Source: Vibrio harveyi NBRC 15634 = ATCC 14126 = KCTC 12724
GTDB lineage: Bacteria > Pseudomonadota > Gammaproteobacteria > Enterobacterales > Vibrionaceae
DNA: 64,000 nt
Assembly: GCF_001591145.1 (NCBI RefSeq)
Contig: NZ_BCUF01000027.1
Location: 1-64,000, forward strand
Direction of reading: 5' to 3'
Shown here: piece by piece, positions 17,761-26,351 of the stretch
Layout: every line of letters begins with the position of its first letter
How positions within the stretch are numbered: the first letter of the stretch is position 1
Notes under the pieces: generated by a model
Database searches by the model: none
The model's input: only the letters and a program-made list of their open reading frames with translations
What the model was told of the DNA's origin: nothing
Position numbers and translations under genes: made by a program

Positions 17761-18921
17761 TTACAAACCTGCCGCCATTTGGTGCTTGGATTTAGTTGCT
17801 GCGATTAGCATGTAAATGCAAGTTGCAAGTAATGCTGCAAATAAGTAGCCCAACAAACCGTGCATTTGACCCATAAATTTATCAGCAACCACTGGACCTG
17901 CTACTGAGCCCACGCTGTAGCTAAACAACATGACTTGCGTTGCAGACACGATGAAACGCTCGTCTAAGCCTTCACAACCTAGGTTAATCGCAATTGGGTA
18001 TAGAGCAAATGTCGCCATGCCCAATAGGAACAACGCCACTGCCAACACCACCGCTGACGAAGAAATGAAAGTCAGTCCGATAGAGAAAATGCCAAGGATG
18101 CAGAAGAACGCCATTAGTACAGTACGTGCCATGTACTTGTTTAAGGTTGTCACCATAGGTTGAACCAACATACCGCCCAGAATCACTAACGCCATCAAAG
18201 TACCAATGTCTTGGTGGCTGATTTTACGGTTTGCGAGCTCTACTGGCATCAGACCGTAAATTGCTCCCAGAGTAAGACCAGAAACAACACAACCAATGAT
18301 TGCTGCGTGGCTTAGTTTTGAAATCTGTTTGAACGACAGTGCAGTAGACTCATGGCTGTTTGGTTGTTCACAGTCGATGAATAGTAGCACTAGCATCGCC
18401 ATCAAGATCAGTGTCGTGATGGCAACAAAAGGGACGCCACCACTTACGCCAAGAATGCCAATGCCAAATTGACCAAGCGCAGAACCGCCGTACAAAGAAA
18501 GCATGTATAGACTCAAACGTTTAGCGCGTGAGGATTCATCGCCAGACATTAGCCATGATTCTACGATGACGAATACGCCCGCTACTGCGATGCCAGCAAT
18601 AAAGCGTGAAAATAGCCATACCATACCATTAGGAATAATTGGCAAAACGATGATCGTCAGAGAAAAGGCTGCCAAGCTACCGACAAACGCTTTACGGTGT
18701 CCAACGCTGCGAACGATTCGCTCAAAGAACATGGCGCCAAACAATAGACCGCCATAGAACACACTCGCCAACCAACTCGCGTAATCAGCAGAGATGTTGT
18801 ATTCACCAAGCATAAGAGGGATCAAGCTCATCAAATAGCCTGATGCCACTGCATAAAGAGACAGTGCTACGACAGGAACTGTGACTCGTGGTGATGCTGC
18901 AGGAATGGCTGTGTTTTCCAA
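17761..18921 (-). CDS. MFS transporter (YcaD-like)
   Basis: A 386-residue major facilitator with about twelve helices; the loop-2 region FERIVRSVGHRKAF and the helix-5 area SLYGGSALGQFGIGILG resemble the YcaD/YfkF group. Substrate unknown. The first codon appears to be TTG and the ribosome site is poor; a shorter start cannot be excluded, but it would lose the first helix. It is convergent with the AraC gene and separated from it by a hairpin. Confidence 0.82.
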   Translation of the reverse strand: MENTAIPAASPRVTVPVVALSLYAVASGYLMSLIPLMLGEYNISADYASWLASVFYGGLLFGAMFFERIVRSVGHRKAFVGSLAAFSLTIIVLPIIPNGMVWLFSRFIAGIAVAGVFVIVESWLMSGDESSRAKRLSLYMLSLYGGSALGQFGIGILGVSGGVPFVAITTLILMAMLVLLFIDCEQPNSHESTALSFKQISKLSHAAIIGCVVSGLTLGAIYGLMPVELANRKISHQDIGTLMALVILGGMLVQPMVTTLNKYMARTVLMAFFCILGIFSIGLTFISSSAVVLAVALFLLGMATFALYPIAINLGCEGLDERFIVSATQVMLFSYSVGSVAGPVVADKFMGQMHGLLGYLFAALLATCIYMLIAATKSKHQMAAGL

Positions 18922-19060
18922 TGTTTTGCGCCTATAAGTTAAGTAAAAATCAGGGGTTATTCGGCGCGAATATGAGGCTAATTAATAGGCAAGTAAAACG
19001 ATATATTTGAGTCGTTTCGACAAAAGTTATTTATCGAAATTCTATGAGGAAATGCTGCAT

Positions 19061-19090
19061 AAAAACGCCAGCCCGAGAGCGAGGCTGGCG
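19061..19090 (-). terminator. terminator of trxC
   Basis: CGCCAGCC (19066-19073) pairs with GGCTGGCG (19083-19090). On the minus strand the stem is followed by TTTTTATG. Confidence 0.88.
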
Positions 19091-19097
19091 ACGGGGT

Positions 19098-19532
19098 TTA
19101 TTTGTTAAGTGCTTGATTTAGCCAATGATCGAATTGAGTTTTTGGTAATGCTCCGTTGATCATGTCAACGCGTTGTCCATTCTTAAAAACCATGATGGTA
19201 GGGATACTACGAATACCAAATTGAGCCGCCAATTGTTGTTGAGCTTCAGTATCAATCTTGACAAAACGAGCGTTTCCGGTCTGTTCTTGTGCGACATCCG
19301 AGAAAACAGGAGCAAAACCAACGCATGGATTGCACCATGGCGCCCAGAAATCAACCACAACCGGAGTGTCACTCTCTAGTAGTGCTGAGAAGTTATCGAT
19401 GGTGCCTTCTACAGGCGCACCATCAAATAAAGCGTTCTTACATTTACCGCAACTTGCAGCTTCTGCAACTCGCTCATTAGGGACACGATTTAAACCGCCA
19501 CAAGACGGGCAACGAGTTTTAAACGATGACAT
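19098..19532 (-). CDS. trxC: thioredoxin 2 with CNPC active site
   Basis: A 144-residue cytoplasmic thiol reductase with the TrxC layout: zinc ribbon cysteines C8, C11, C28, C31, then a thioredoxin domain with DFWAPWCNPC (C67, C70) and the cis-proline run IRSIPTIMVFKNGQ. The usual active site is CGPC; here glycine is replaced by asparagine, clearly read on the minus strand near 19325-19336. The dipeptide tunes redox potential in this fold, so behaviour may shift toward a less reducing enzyme. The start is ATG with GGAAGAAG before it. It is divergent from the FabH-like gene. Confidence 0.93.
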   Translation of the reverse strand: MSSFKTRCPSCGGLNRVPNERVAEAASCGKCKNALFDGAPVEGTIDNFSALLESDTPVVVDFWAPWCNPCVGFAPVFSDVAQEQTGNARFVKIDTEAQQQLAAQFGIRSIPTIMVFKNGQRVDMINGALPKTQFDHWLNQALNK

Positions 19533-19697
19533 GACTTCTTCCTTTATGACAACTTGATGAAAACATGACTTACCAGTCTGCTTCATAATTTGTATACTTA
19601 TTTTTTAGCCTGCCGAAATACGATATGACAGGTTTGTATTTGGACCCGAACAGGTTCTAAGAAATTTCATTAAAATACAACAATAAATAGGTCTGCG

Positions 19698-20795
19698 ATG
19701 ACAAATTACTACGCTGAAATTACTGGCTGGGGAAAATGCCTTCCACCAGCTTCGCTCTCTAACGACGACCTTAGCACTTTCCTTGAAACTTCAGATGAAT
19801 GGATTCGCACCCGTACTGGTATTGAAAACCGTCGCATTAGCCACGTAAATACGTCGGACATGGCAACGGTAGCTGCGCAACATGCGATGGCTCGTGCTGG
19901 CGTGGAAGCGAGTGACATCGACCTTATCATTGTTGCGACATGCTCTCCTGATTCTCTTATTCCAAACATTGCCTCTAAGGTGCAACAAAACCTTGGTATT
20001 CGCTCTGCTGCCGCGTTCGATTTAAACGCGGCATGTACGGGTTTTGTCTACGGTCTTGAAACTGGTACGCGTTTGATCCAGTCGGGCAACTACCGTAATG
20101 CGATCATCATTGGTGCGGAACGTCTTTCTTTCTACATCGACTGGGCAATGCGTGATACGGCAGTATTGTTCGGTGATGGCGCTGGTGCAGTCGTTCTGAC
20201 ACGTACAGAGCAAGAAACGGGTCTTCTGCAATCACAAATTGGTTGTGATGCAAAAGGGCGAGACATTCTCTCTGTTCCTAAGTTTGGTACATGCATGGAC
20301 CGCTTCGCTGAAGACAACGGTTATTGGGATTTCAACTTTGTTGGTCAAGAGATCTTTAAGCGCGCAGTTAAAGGCATGGGGCTGGCTGCGAAAACGGTTC
20401 TGAAAGCTTCAGAGTTAACTACAGATCAAATCGACGTGGTAATCCCGCACCAAGCGAACATCCGTATCATCCAAACGCTGTGTGACCTTTCTGGTATCCC
20501 ACAAGAAAAAGCGTTCGTGAATATTCAAAACTACGGCAACACATCAGCAGCAACAGTGCCAATCGCATTGTGTGAAGCTCTTGAGCAAGGTCGCGTGAAG
20601 CCAGGTGATAACATGTTATTGGCTGCATTTGGCGCTGGTTTGACATGGGGTGCGGCGGTATTGAAATGGGGTGACCGCGTAACGCCAATTGGCGAAAGTG
20701 AAGCGGCATTACCAGAAAGCGATAAGACCGCATTAGAACTTCTAGAGCGTGCAATCAAGCTATGTAATGAACGACCACGCAGCGAAGACGCTTAA
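19698..20795 (+). CDS. beta-ketoacyl-ACP synthase III-like protein
   Basis: A 365-residue enzyme with the FabH triad: C113 in AACTGF, histidine in IPHQANIRI near 253, and asparagine in NYGNTSAATVP near 283. FabH starts fatty acid synthesis by condensing acetyl-CoA with malonyl-ACP. It stands alone, not in a fab operon, and has a C-terminal tail of about 35 residues beyond the usual end, so it is probably the second (FabH2-type) copy with another acyl preference. That is inference. Confidence 0.9.
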   Translation: MTNYYAEITGWGKCLPPASLSNDDLSTFLETSDEWIRTRTGIENRRISHVNTSDMATVAAQHAMARAGVEASDIDLIIVATCSPDSLIPNIASKVQQNLGIRSAAAFDLNAACTGFVYGLETGTRLIQSGNYRNAIIIGAERLSFYIDWAMRDTAVLFGDGAGAVVLTRTEQETGLLQSQIGCDAKGRDILSVPKFGTCMDRFAEDNGYWDFNFVGQEIFKRAVKGMGLAAKTVLKASELTTDQIDVVIPHQANIRIIQTLCDLSGIPQEKAFVNIQNYGNTSAATVPIALCEALEQGRVKPGDNMLLAAFGAGLTWGAAVLKWGDRVTPIGESEAALPESDKTALELLERAIKLCNERPRSEDA

Positions 20796-20820
20796 ATGAG
20801 ATATCAAACTCAATAAATGA

Positions 20821-20846
20821 AAGGGAGCATAATGCTCCCTTTTTTG
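20821..20846 (+). terminator. terminator of the FabH-like gene
   Basis: AAGGGAGCAT pairs with ATGCTCCCTT immediately, followed by a run of T. Confidence 0.92.
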
Positions 20847-20864
20847 CGTACTGGATTGCAGCAG

Positions 20865-22190
20865 CTATGACATAAAGCCAAGGTTAGAGGAAGGGAAGTT
20901 GCGTATATTTGGGAACACGTAATCCATTGCTGTCCCATCAGTAATGCCCATCCATTGAGCTAAGGTTGCACCTACTTGATCAGTGCCGATTCTTGGAATC
21001 AAACGCCCTTTAGAGTAATCATCTTCACCATCTAGTATCAATTCGGGCCAAGTTCCAATTGGTTGAAAACCATTTACCGCGCCTCCCATCACAAATTGAT
21101 GTCCACCCCAGCCATGATCGGTACCATTGCCATTATTTGTCATGCGTCGCCCAAAGTCAGACATGGTAAATGTAGTGACATTGTCACGCATTCCAAGTGC
21201 ATCAATAGCGCGATACATAGCGAACAGGTTAGTCGCCAAGTCTTCTAGCAATGCAGGATGTTTTGAAAGCTGTGAATCATGAACATCGTAACCAGTATGT
21301 TTAACAAAGAACACTTGTCGTTGTTGGTTTAATTGGCTCTGGCTTGCGATAAGCTTGTAAACCGTCTGCATCTGTTTCCCTAGCGTTGTAGAGGTAAAAA
21401 GTGGCGCATTGTCGACGTTATGCAGTTGCTCAGCTAACACACCACTCATGGTCATTGATTCATCCACCATGAGATTAAAATGCCCGCTGAATGGATTATC
21501 GGGAGAAGTGGCTAACAACTGATCGTACACTTCTTTGTAAAGCGGGTTTCCAATCGCACTCAACTGAACGGCGCGGTCCTTTTTCAAAACTGTTTGCCTA
21601 TGTTCAAGTGAGCGCAACCATAAGGAGTCACCATGAACACTGTAGAGTGGAGTAATCTCAGACGTTCGTCCCATTATGTCGAGCATACGTCCTGCCCAAC
21701 CAAGGTTTGAAAACGTATCCATACCGCCACGCATCAGAGTTTTGGTCTGCGAGTTGTGAGAAAAGAGTTGATCCGGTAAGGGCACTTCGCCAGACTCGAT
21801 CATCTGCTTTGACATTGGCTGTTCAAGTACGCCACTGTTCAGGACGACCGTCGCATCGCCATTTTCAAAGACCTCCGTTAATCGAGCCAACTTAGGGTGC
21901 ACCCCCAAAGGCACCTCATTTCCTCGATTATCTCTGGCGTTTAAGCCAATCGGAATGACGGTATTTTTTGCGACCGATAACTTACCGCGCACGCTGGCAT
22001 ATTGATCATAATGAAAGTCGGAGAGTGGCAAGAAGGTATTGATTGCATCGTTACCGCCATCCATATAAACACAGATCAAAGCGCGGAAGTCATTGCTCGG
22101 TGTCGCTAGTGCGTAGCCTGATAAGCCGACAGAAGCAAAAGCACCCAAAGAAGCGGTACCTTTCATAAAGTTGCGTCGTGAGAGTTTCAT
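20865..22190 (-). CDS. DUF1501 protein, Tat-exported
   Basis: A 441-residue protein with a twin-arginine signal (SRRNFMK, then a weakly hydrophobic stretch to about residue 29). The DUF1501 body shows CVYMDGGNDAINTFLP and, further on, TMSDFGRRMTNNGNGTDHGWGGH, features shared with alkaline phosphatase/sulfatase-superfamily folds. It starts 9 bases after the DUF1800 gene, so the two form one unit, as they do in many bacteria. Role unknown; secreted enzyme of glycan or phosphate ester metabolism is a guess. Confidence 0.88.
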   Translation of the reverse strand: MKLSRRNFMKGTASLGAFASVGLSGYALATPSNDFRALICVYMDGGNDAINTFLPLSDFHYDQYASVRGKLSVAKNTVIPIGLNARDNRGNEVPLGVHPKLARLTEVFENGDATVVLNSGVLEQPMSKQMIESGEVPLPDQLFSHNSQTKTLMRGGMDTFSNLGWAGRMLDIMGRTSEITPLYSVHGDSLWLRSLEHRQTVLKKDRAVQLSAIGNPLYKEVYDQLLATSPDNPFSGHFNLMVDESMTMSGVLAEQLHNVDNAPLFTSTTLGKQMQTVYKLIASQSQLNQQRQVFFVKHTGYDVHDSQLSKHPALLEDLATNLFAMYRAIDALGMRDNVTTFTMSDFGRRMTNNGNGTDHGWGGHQFVMGGAVNGFQPIGTWPELILDGEDDYSKGRLIPRIGTDQVGATLAQWMGITDGTAMDYVFPNIRNFPSSNLGFMS

Positions 22191-22199
22191 AATTCGCTC

Positions 22200-23762
22200 C
22201 TAATCTTGAATGTAGAATTCGCTGCCCGAAATTGCTGTGAAAATCACTAAAGCAAGTTTGGTTTTCGGTACGTAACTGGCTTGGTAATTATCGAGCACCT
22301 CAATCATGAGTTGTTTTAGCTCTGGTGAAGCGGTTCCAGCAAAGAAACGCATGTCGACACGATCAACTAAAGCGTTATGGTCATCGAGGAGTTGATAAAG
22401 TTCATCCATATTGAGCGTGTAAGTCGATTCGGAACCTTTGCGCACGCTATAAAGCATGAAGTTCACCAGTTCGGTGTATACCGACCAATCAAACAGTTCA
22501 TATTCCGGTGCAACTAAACCATTAAAGACAAAGTCTTTTGACGGCTGATAATCAGGAGAGTAGAAGTTGAACACGGATGGAGAGCGCAATGGTCCTTGAT
22601 TCGCGATATTCATCAAGGATACTGCGTTGTCGTAACGTGCCGCTGTCAGAGTAAAACCAGCAGCGCGATGGAAATTAGTGATGACCAAGATTGGCTCTTT
22701 AACTTTAATTGGTTGGTTCGATGTCAATCCTCGTGCTTCGTCGTCGAGAAGAATCGCTTTAATTACCGCGTGCAAATCGCCTTTCACGCCCTTGCCATTG
22801 TTATTGAACGTACTAGCAACGCGAGCAATATACTCTGGCGTTGGGTTTGAGGTGACAAATCGCTGAATGAGCAATTTAGAAACAAAAGGGGCGATGTTGT
22901 CATGAGCCATTAAGATATCAATGACAAGTTCGAGCTCTTCTTCTGCATTTAAACCAGCAGGGATAGTGGACCCAAGCACGACTTTCTCGTTGGTATCATG
23001 AAGGCTGTTTACCACTCGCATTGGTAACACAAAGTCGACATCCGACTTATTCCAGCCAGTTAGAGCTCGAGCGAGTTCTTGAATATCGTTTTGTGAATAG
23101 GTAGCAAGGGGTTGCCCGGTGTCATGATTAAACTTAACACTGCCATCGAGGTTGAGTTGATATAACCCAATAGTGAACAGCTGCATCAGCTCGCGAGCAA
23201 AATTTTCGTCAGGTAGTGCGCCGGTTGTTGGGTTTTCTTTCGTACTCCCCATCATAGATAGGTAATTTCCCATTGCAGGGTGTTTAGCCGCTTTGAGCAA
23301 CAAATCCTTATAGTTGCCAAACGCATTCTCAACGAGTAAGTCGTAATAGCTGACTAGTCCGGTTGGCTTGCTCGATAAGAAACCGCCATTTTTTGAGACC
23401 ACCAGAATCTGACTTAATGCAAACGCCATTCTCTGACGCAGTTGATCTTCGGAGGTTAAAACAATTTGATACCAAGCGTTTTCTCTATTTGCTTGGGCTC
23501 CTTTGCTGAAAGGAGTGAAGTAAAGATCACTGTGATAGGTGGGTGGGAGAAGTATTTGTTCTGTAATCCACGTGTCATAACTGGTTTGGTTTATCTGGTC
23601 TATCAAAGCAGGAGTTGGACCAAATGTCGTTTGATATAAAAATCGTGCGGTCGCTTGGTCAGTGTCGTCTTCGTCAGCCGACACTGGTCCCACAAAGAAC
23701 AGCAGCATGGCAACAAAGCCCAGTACCCAACAAGAAATTTCATTTTGCTTCTGACGTTTCAT
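22200..23762 (-). CDS. DUF1800 protein, exported
   Basis: A 520-residue protein with an N-terminal signal peptide (hydrophobic WVLGFVAMLLFFVGPVSA). The DUF1800 hallmarks are ATARFLYQTTFGPTPALIDQI at the mature N-terminus, the RQRMAFALSQILVVS helix, and DENFARELMQLFTIGLYQLN. It is the first gene of a two-gene unit with the DUF1501 gene. Function is unknown; the constant pairing across genomes suggests that the two products work together outside the cytoplasm. Confidence 0.88.
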   Translation of the reverse strand: MKRQKQNEISCWVLGFVAMLLFFVGPVSADEDDTDQATARFLYQTTFGPTPALIDQINQTSYDTWITEQILLPPTYHSDLYFTPFSKGAQANRENAWYQIVLTSEDQLRQRMAFALSQILVVSKNGGFLSSKPTGLVSYYDLLVENAFGNYKDLLLKAAKHPAMGNYLSMMGSTKENPTTGALPDENFARELMQLFTIGLYQLNLDGSVKFNHDTGQPLATYSQNDIQELARALTGWNKSDVDFVLPMRVVNSLHDTNEKVVLGSTIPAGLNAEEELELVIDILMAHDNIAPFVSKLLIQRFVTSNPTPEYIARVASTFNNNGKGVKGDLHAVIKAILLDDEARGLTSNQPIKVKEPILVITNFHRAAGFTLTAARYDNAVSLMNIANQGPLRSPSVFNFYSPDYQPSKDFVFNGLVAPEYELFDWSVYTELVNFMLYSVRKGSESTYTLNMDELYQLLDDHNALVDRVDMRFFAGTASPELKQLMIEVLDNYQASYVPKTKLALVIFTAISGSEFYIQD

Positions 23763-24190
23763 CGTTAACTCTCTTACCCAAAGGAACGACTTAAATCCAT
23801 TTAACGGGAGTAATGAAGCTCTTAATGAGCTAATTAATAAATTCAGTTAAATCAAGCAGCTGCAGAACGGATTATAGACGGTAAAAATCACTATCAAAGT
23901 TGTTAATTGCAGAAAATAGTCTTGCTGAAGGTTAATTTTTAATGAGAAAAAATAATAAGTGACTGAATAATCGGTGAGCAATGTGATGTGAGCCATCTCA
24001 AATAAAATATGAAACTTTTTTGAATTCATACTTTGAGAACGAGAACGTTTGAGTCAGGTTTGACCGAAAAGTGCAAATTGATATAACACTTAGTTGTGAT
24101 TTTATGAGCTTTTAAAGAAATTTTGAATAAGAAATGAAACCATCAAGCGTGACGAGTTAAACCGTTCACGAAAGATGAGGGTTTTAGGTG

Positions 24191-24210
24191 TTCTGTGTAT
24201 TTATACAGTA
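24191..24210. promoter_or_regulatory. LexA-like box
   Basis: TTCTGTGTATTTATACAGTA matches the E. coli SOS consensus at 17 of 20 positions, with both CTGT and ACAG intact. No recognised gene lies close on either side; a short transcript is the likely target if the site is real. Confidence 0.5.
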
Positions 24211-24247
24211 GTGCGCTGCAACCGTAGTTTCTTGGGTTTAATAATAG

Positions 24248-24530
24248 AAACCACTCTACGATGAGGATCTGTTGCTCTTTCGCGGTTAAATTTTGTTCGG
24301 ATTGGACGCCTAGTTATTCTAAGCAAATATTCCTAAACAAAGCATAAAACGATTTTCGCCGGGAGCGACTAACCGAACCCTTCGGGCAGCGTTTGTTGGT
24401 CATTTGTATTGCGTTATCAACTTCTCGTGTAGGCTAGCTACACAGCAAAGTCTTTGCCTTGTAAAAGTAGCCAACAATTCGCTGCAAAAATCAATTCGAA
24501 AGGTTAACAGAGCCTAAAAAAGAGTGGTTT
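24248..24530. terminator. terminator-like palindrome split by a repeat element
   Basis: AAACCACTCT (24248-24257) and AGAGTGGTTT (24521-24530) are perfect inverted copies, separated by the 252-base repeat. Both ends are next to short T- or A-rich runs. The simplest reading is a former terminator hairpin near the 3' end of the HMG-CoA reductase gene whose loop received the element. Confidence 0.45.
24264..24515. repeat. MITE-like repeat, copy 1
   Basis: A 252-base non-coding element. The ends AGGATCTGTTGCTCTTTCG and CGAAAGGTTAACAGAGCCT are inverted copies with a few mismatches. Inside, TTGTTGG (24393-24399) pairs with CCAACAA (24471-24477) around a smaller stem GTGTAG/CTACAC. It shares the same ends, order and inner stems with copy 2 at 39314-39577. 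Confidence 0.75.
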
Positions 24531-24547
24531 TATTGGATTTCGTGTGA

Positions 24548-25810
24548 CTATTTTCTTGCTAGCTTATGGTGCGCGCGGGAGAAATGATCGGCACAGAAAG
24601 CACCAACAATAGAAAGCTCACCCGCTAAACACAGACCAGCTGCCACTTCTGCCAACGCTTTCGCTTTGCCATTTCCATGCAAGCCAAGTATATCCAAACA
24701 TGCTTTCTGAGTTGGTAAGCCAGTACCGCCGCCAACAGTTCCAACCATGATGTTTGGTAAAGTTACGGAGGCATATAGATTGCCGTTAGAATCCACATCC
24801 ATTCGAGTAATACCAACTGCTGATTCTGCAACGCAAGCCGCGTCTTGTCCGCATGCGATGTACAAAGCGGTGAGGGCATTGGCATAGTGCGCATTAATAC
24901 CGATAGTGCCGCTTAGTAATCCACCGACCGTATTCATCTTGCCAAATTTCACCATGGCATCTGGTGTCGTGTGCAGGTATTTCTCAACCAATGCCGCAGG
25001 GATTGTAACCTCAGCGGATACTTTTTTACCGCGGACTGAACGCAACGTGTGTGCGTTGGCTTTTTTATCACCAGACAAGTTGCCATCTAGGTAAGCATCA
25101 AGCGGAGTGACTGGACTGTGTTCAAGAATGTAATGGAATACTTTGTGCGTCGCGATGGTCACCATGTTCTGACCAGACGCGTCGCCCGTCACGTATTCAA
25201 ACACGAGGTAAACATGATTGCCCTCAATGTTAACGTTGATGTCTTTGAGTTTGCCGTGCGTAGTGGTTGATTCCGCTTCTTTACGGAAGATATCGTATTG
25301 AGTCACTACCCAACTGACGAACTGCGCGGCTTCTGCAAGTGATTGGAAACCAAACACGGGAGTACGGCTCACACCTTCGCTGATTAAAAGGGTACTCGCA
25401 CCACCAGCAGCAGTAATTAAGTTGGCTCCGCGGTTGTAAGACGCCACCAATGCAGCTTCCGTTGTTGCAAGTGGTACTAAATAGTCGTCGCTTGCGTACA
25501 GACCGTTAATACGCAAAGGACCTGCAACACCAACAGGAACGTTTACCGTGCCAATAAAGTGCTCTATGTTGTTGGCGTATTGGTGGTAATGCGATTGCGT
25601 GAAAGGATCTAAGAGAAGATCTTTGTCTGTCATCGATTCCAGCACGTTCCAACGGCGTTGAATGTGCTTCTTCGTCAGACCTGCACTGAGGCAAAGTTTC
25701 TTTCCTGGCTTGTGGTATTTCGGTTCTAATGCCGATTGTACTTTTTCGCAGGTTCCATTCTCAGAAAGTGCAGAGCTTTTCCTTGCGCTGTCTAAATTTA
25801 ATTTCGGCAT
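24548..25810 (-). CDS. hydroxymethylglutaryl-CoA reductase, class I type
   Basis: A 420-residue soluble enzyme, converting HMG-CoA to mevalonate with NAD(P)H. Class I-type motifs are present: TTEAALVASYNRG (catalytic glutamate), DKKAN with RGKKV (catalytic lysine), IACGQDAA (catalytic aspartate), GTVGGGTGLPTQ, and the C-terminal HFSRAHHKLAR with the catalytic histidine. The N-terminal membrane anchor of the animal enzyme is absent. Most bacteria carry class II or no enzyme at all, so an old transfer from an archaeal or eukaryotic source is suggested, in line with earlier reports for Vibrio. No other mevalonate genes are nearby. Confidence 0.9.
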   Translation of the reverse strand: MPKLNLDSARKSSALSENGTCEKVQSALEPKYHKPGKKLCLSAGLTKKHIQRRWNVLESMTDKDLLLDPFTQSHYHQYANNIEHFIGTVNVPVGVAGPLRINGLYASDDYLVPLATTEAALVASYNRGANLITAAGGASTLLISEGVSRTPVFGFQSLAEAAQFVSWVVTQYDIFRKEAESTTTHGKLKDINVNIEGNHVYLVFEYVTGDASGQNMVTIATHKVFHYILEHSPVTPLDAYLDGNLSGDKKANAHTLRSVRGKKVSAEVTIPAALVEKYLHTTPDAMVKFGKMNTVGGLLSGTIGINAHYANALTALYIACGQDAACVAESAVGITRMDVDSNGNLYASVTLPNIMVGTVGGGTGLPTQKACLDILGLHGNGKAKALAEVAAGLCLAGELSIVGAFCADHFSRAHHKLARK

Positions 25811-26223
25811 ACAAACGTTTCTTTATTCATTTGGTTTGGAATTGTAGTGATACAAAACGTGATTACAATCCCGTGTATACGTTTTGCAACAAAAGGCTGC
25901 TCAGCTTCAAATTGAACAATGCGCGGCTTGAGCGGAAGATTGCTTGATATCGATCAGATAACAAATAAGGAATACGATGGGGTATTAATATAACGCATTG
26001 AAAATACGGCATTATAAAGCATGCATAACGTCGACGTAGGAAGGTAAGAAACGGGCAAGTCGGTAAATTCTTCCTATTGTAAAGATTGTGCAAAGTGGAT
26101 GAATTACTCTAATTTGAGACTTCAAAATGATTGGATTGAAATGTGTTTGAGTGGCGTAAAATGGTAAATAACTTGGTTTGCACCACGGCATAATAGCCCC
26201 ACGTTTTCAATTGAGGGTAACGT
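25811..26223. other. intergenic region upstream of HMG-CoA reductase
   Basis: About 410 bases with no recognised gene. CAAAACGT (25853-25860) is repeated inverted as ACGTTTTG (25879-25886), and TTGAT-ATCG-ATCAG at 25944-25957 resembles an FNR box, but it lies far from any start. Confidence 0.45.
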
Positions 26224-26340
26224 ATGATTGTTTACTTTCGAGTTCAGGACGTAGAAGTGCTGTGTGATGAGATAGACCTCGCAACACTGATGCAAGCCAA
26301 GCTCAAGCAATTACCAAGTACCAAGCCTCAAATGGACTGA
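26224..26340 (+). CDS. 38-residue hypothetical small protein
   Basis: An open frame from ATG to TGA encoding MIVYFRVQDVEVLCDEIDLA and then TLMQAKLKQLPSTKPQMD. A good ribosome site, GAGGG at 26213-26217, lies six bases before the ATG. There is no signal peptide or membrane segment; the middle is likely helical. It ends 11 bases from the convergent AraC gene. I do not recognise the family; the ribosome site is the main support. Confidence 0.5.
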   Translation: MIVYFRVQDVEVLCDEIDLATLMQAKLKQLPSTKPQMD

Positions 26341-26351
26341 GCAGTATAACG

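Larger units (their letters stand above)
23763..24547. other. 785-base gap with LexA-like box and repeat element
   Basis: No conserved gene is recognised. It contains a LexA-like box (24191-24210), a 252-base repeat element (24264-24515) and the two arms of a longer palindrome around the element (24248-24257 and 24521-24530). A minus-strand frame at 23847-24029 (60 codons) encodes a hydrophobic C-terminal half but lacks a ribosome site. Confidence 0.6.

Noticed and set aside
25944..25957. An FNR-like box TTGAT-ATCG-ATCAG
   Set aside because: It lies 134 bases from the nearest start (HMG-CoA reductase) with no promoter at the right distance; chance is likely.
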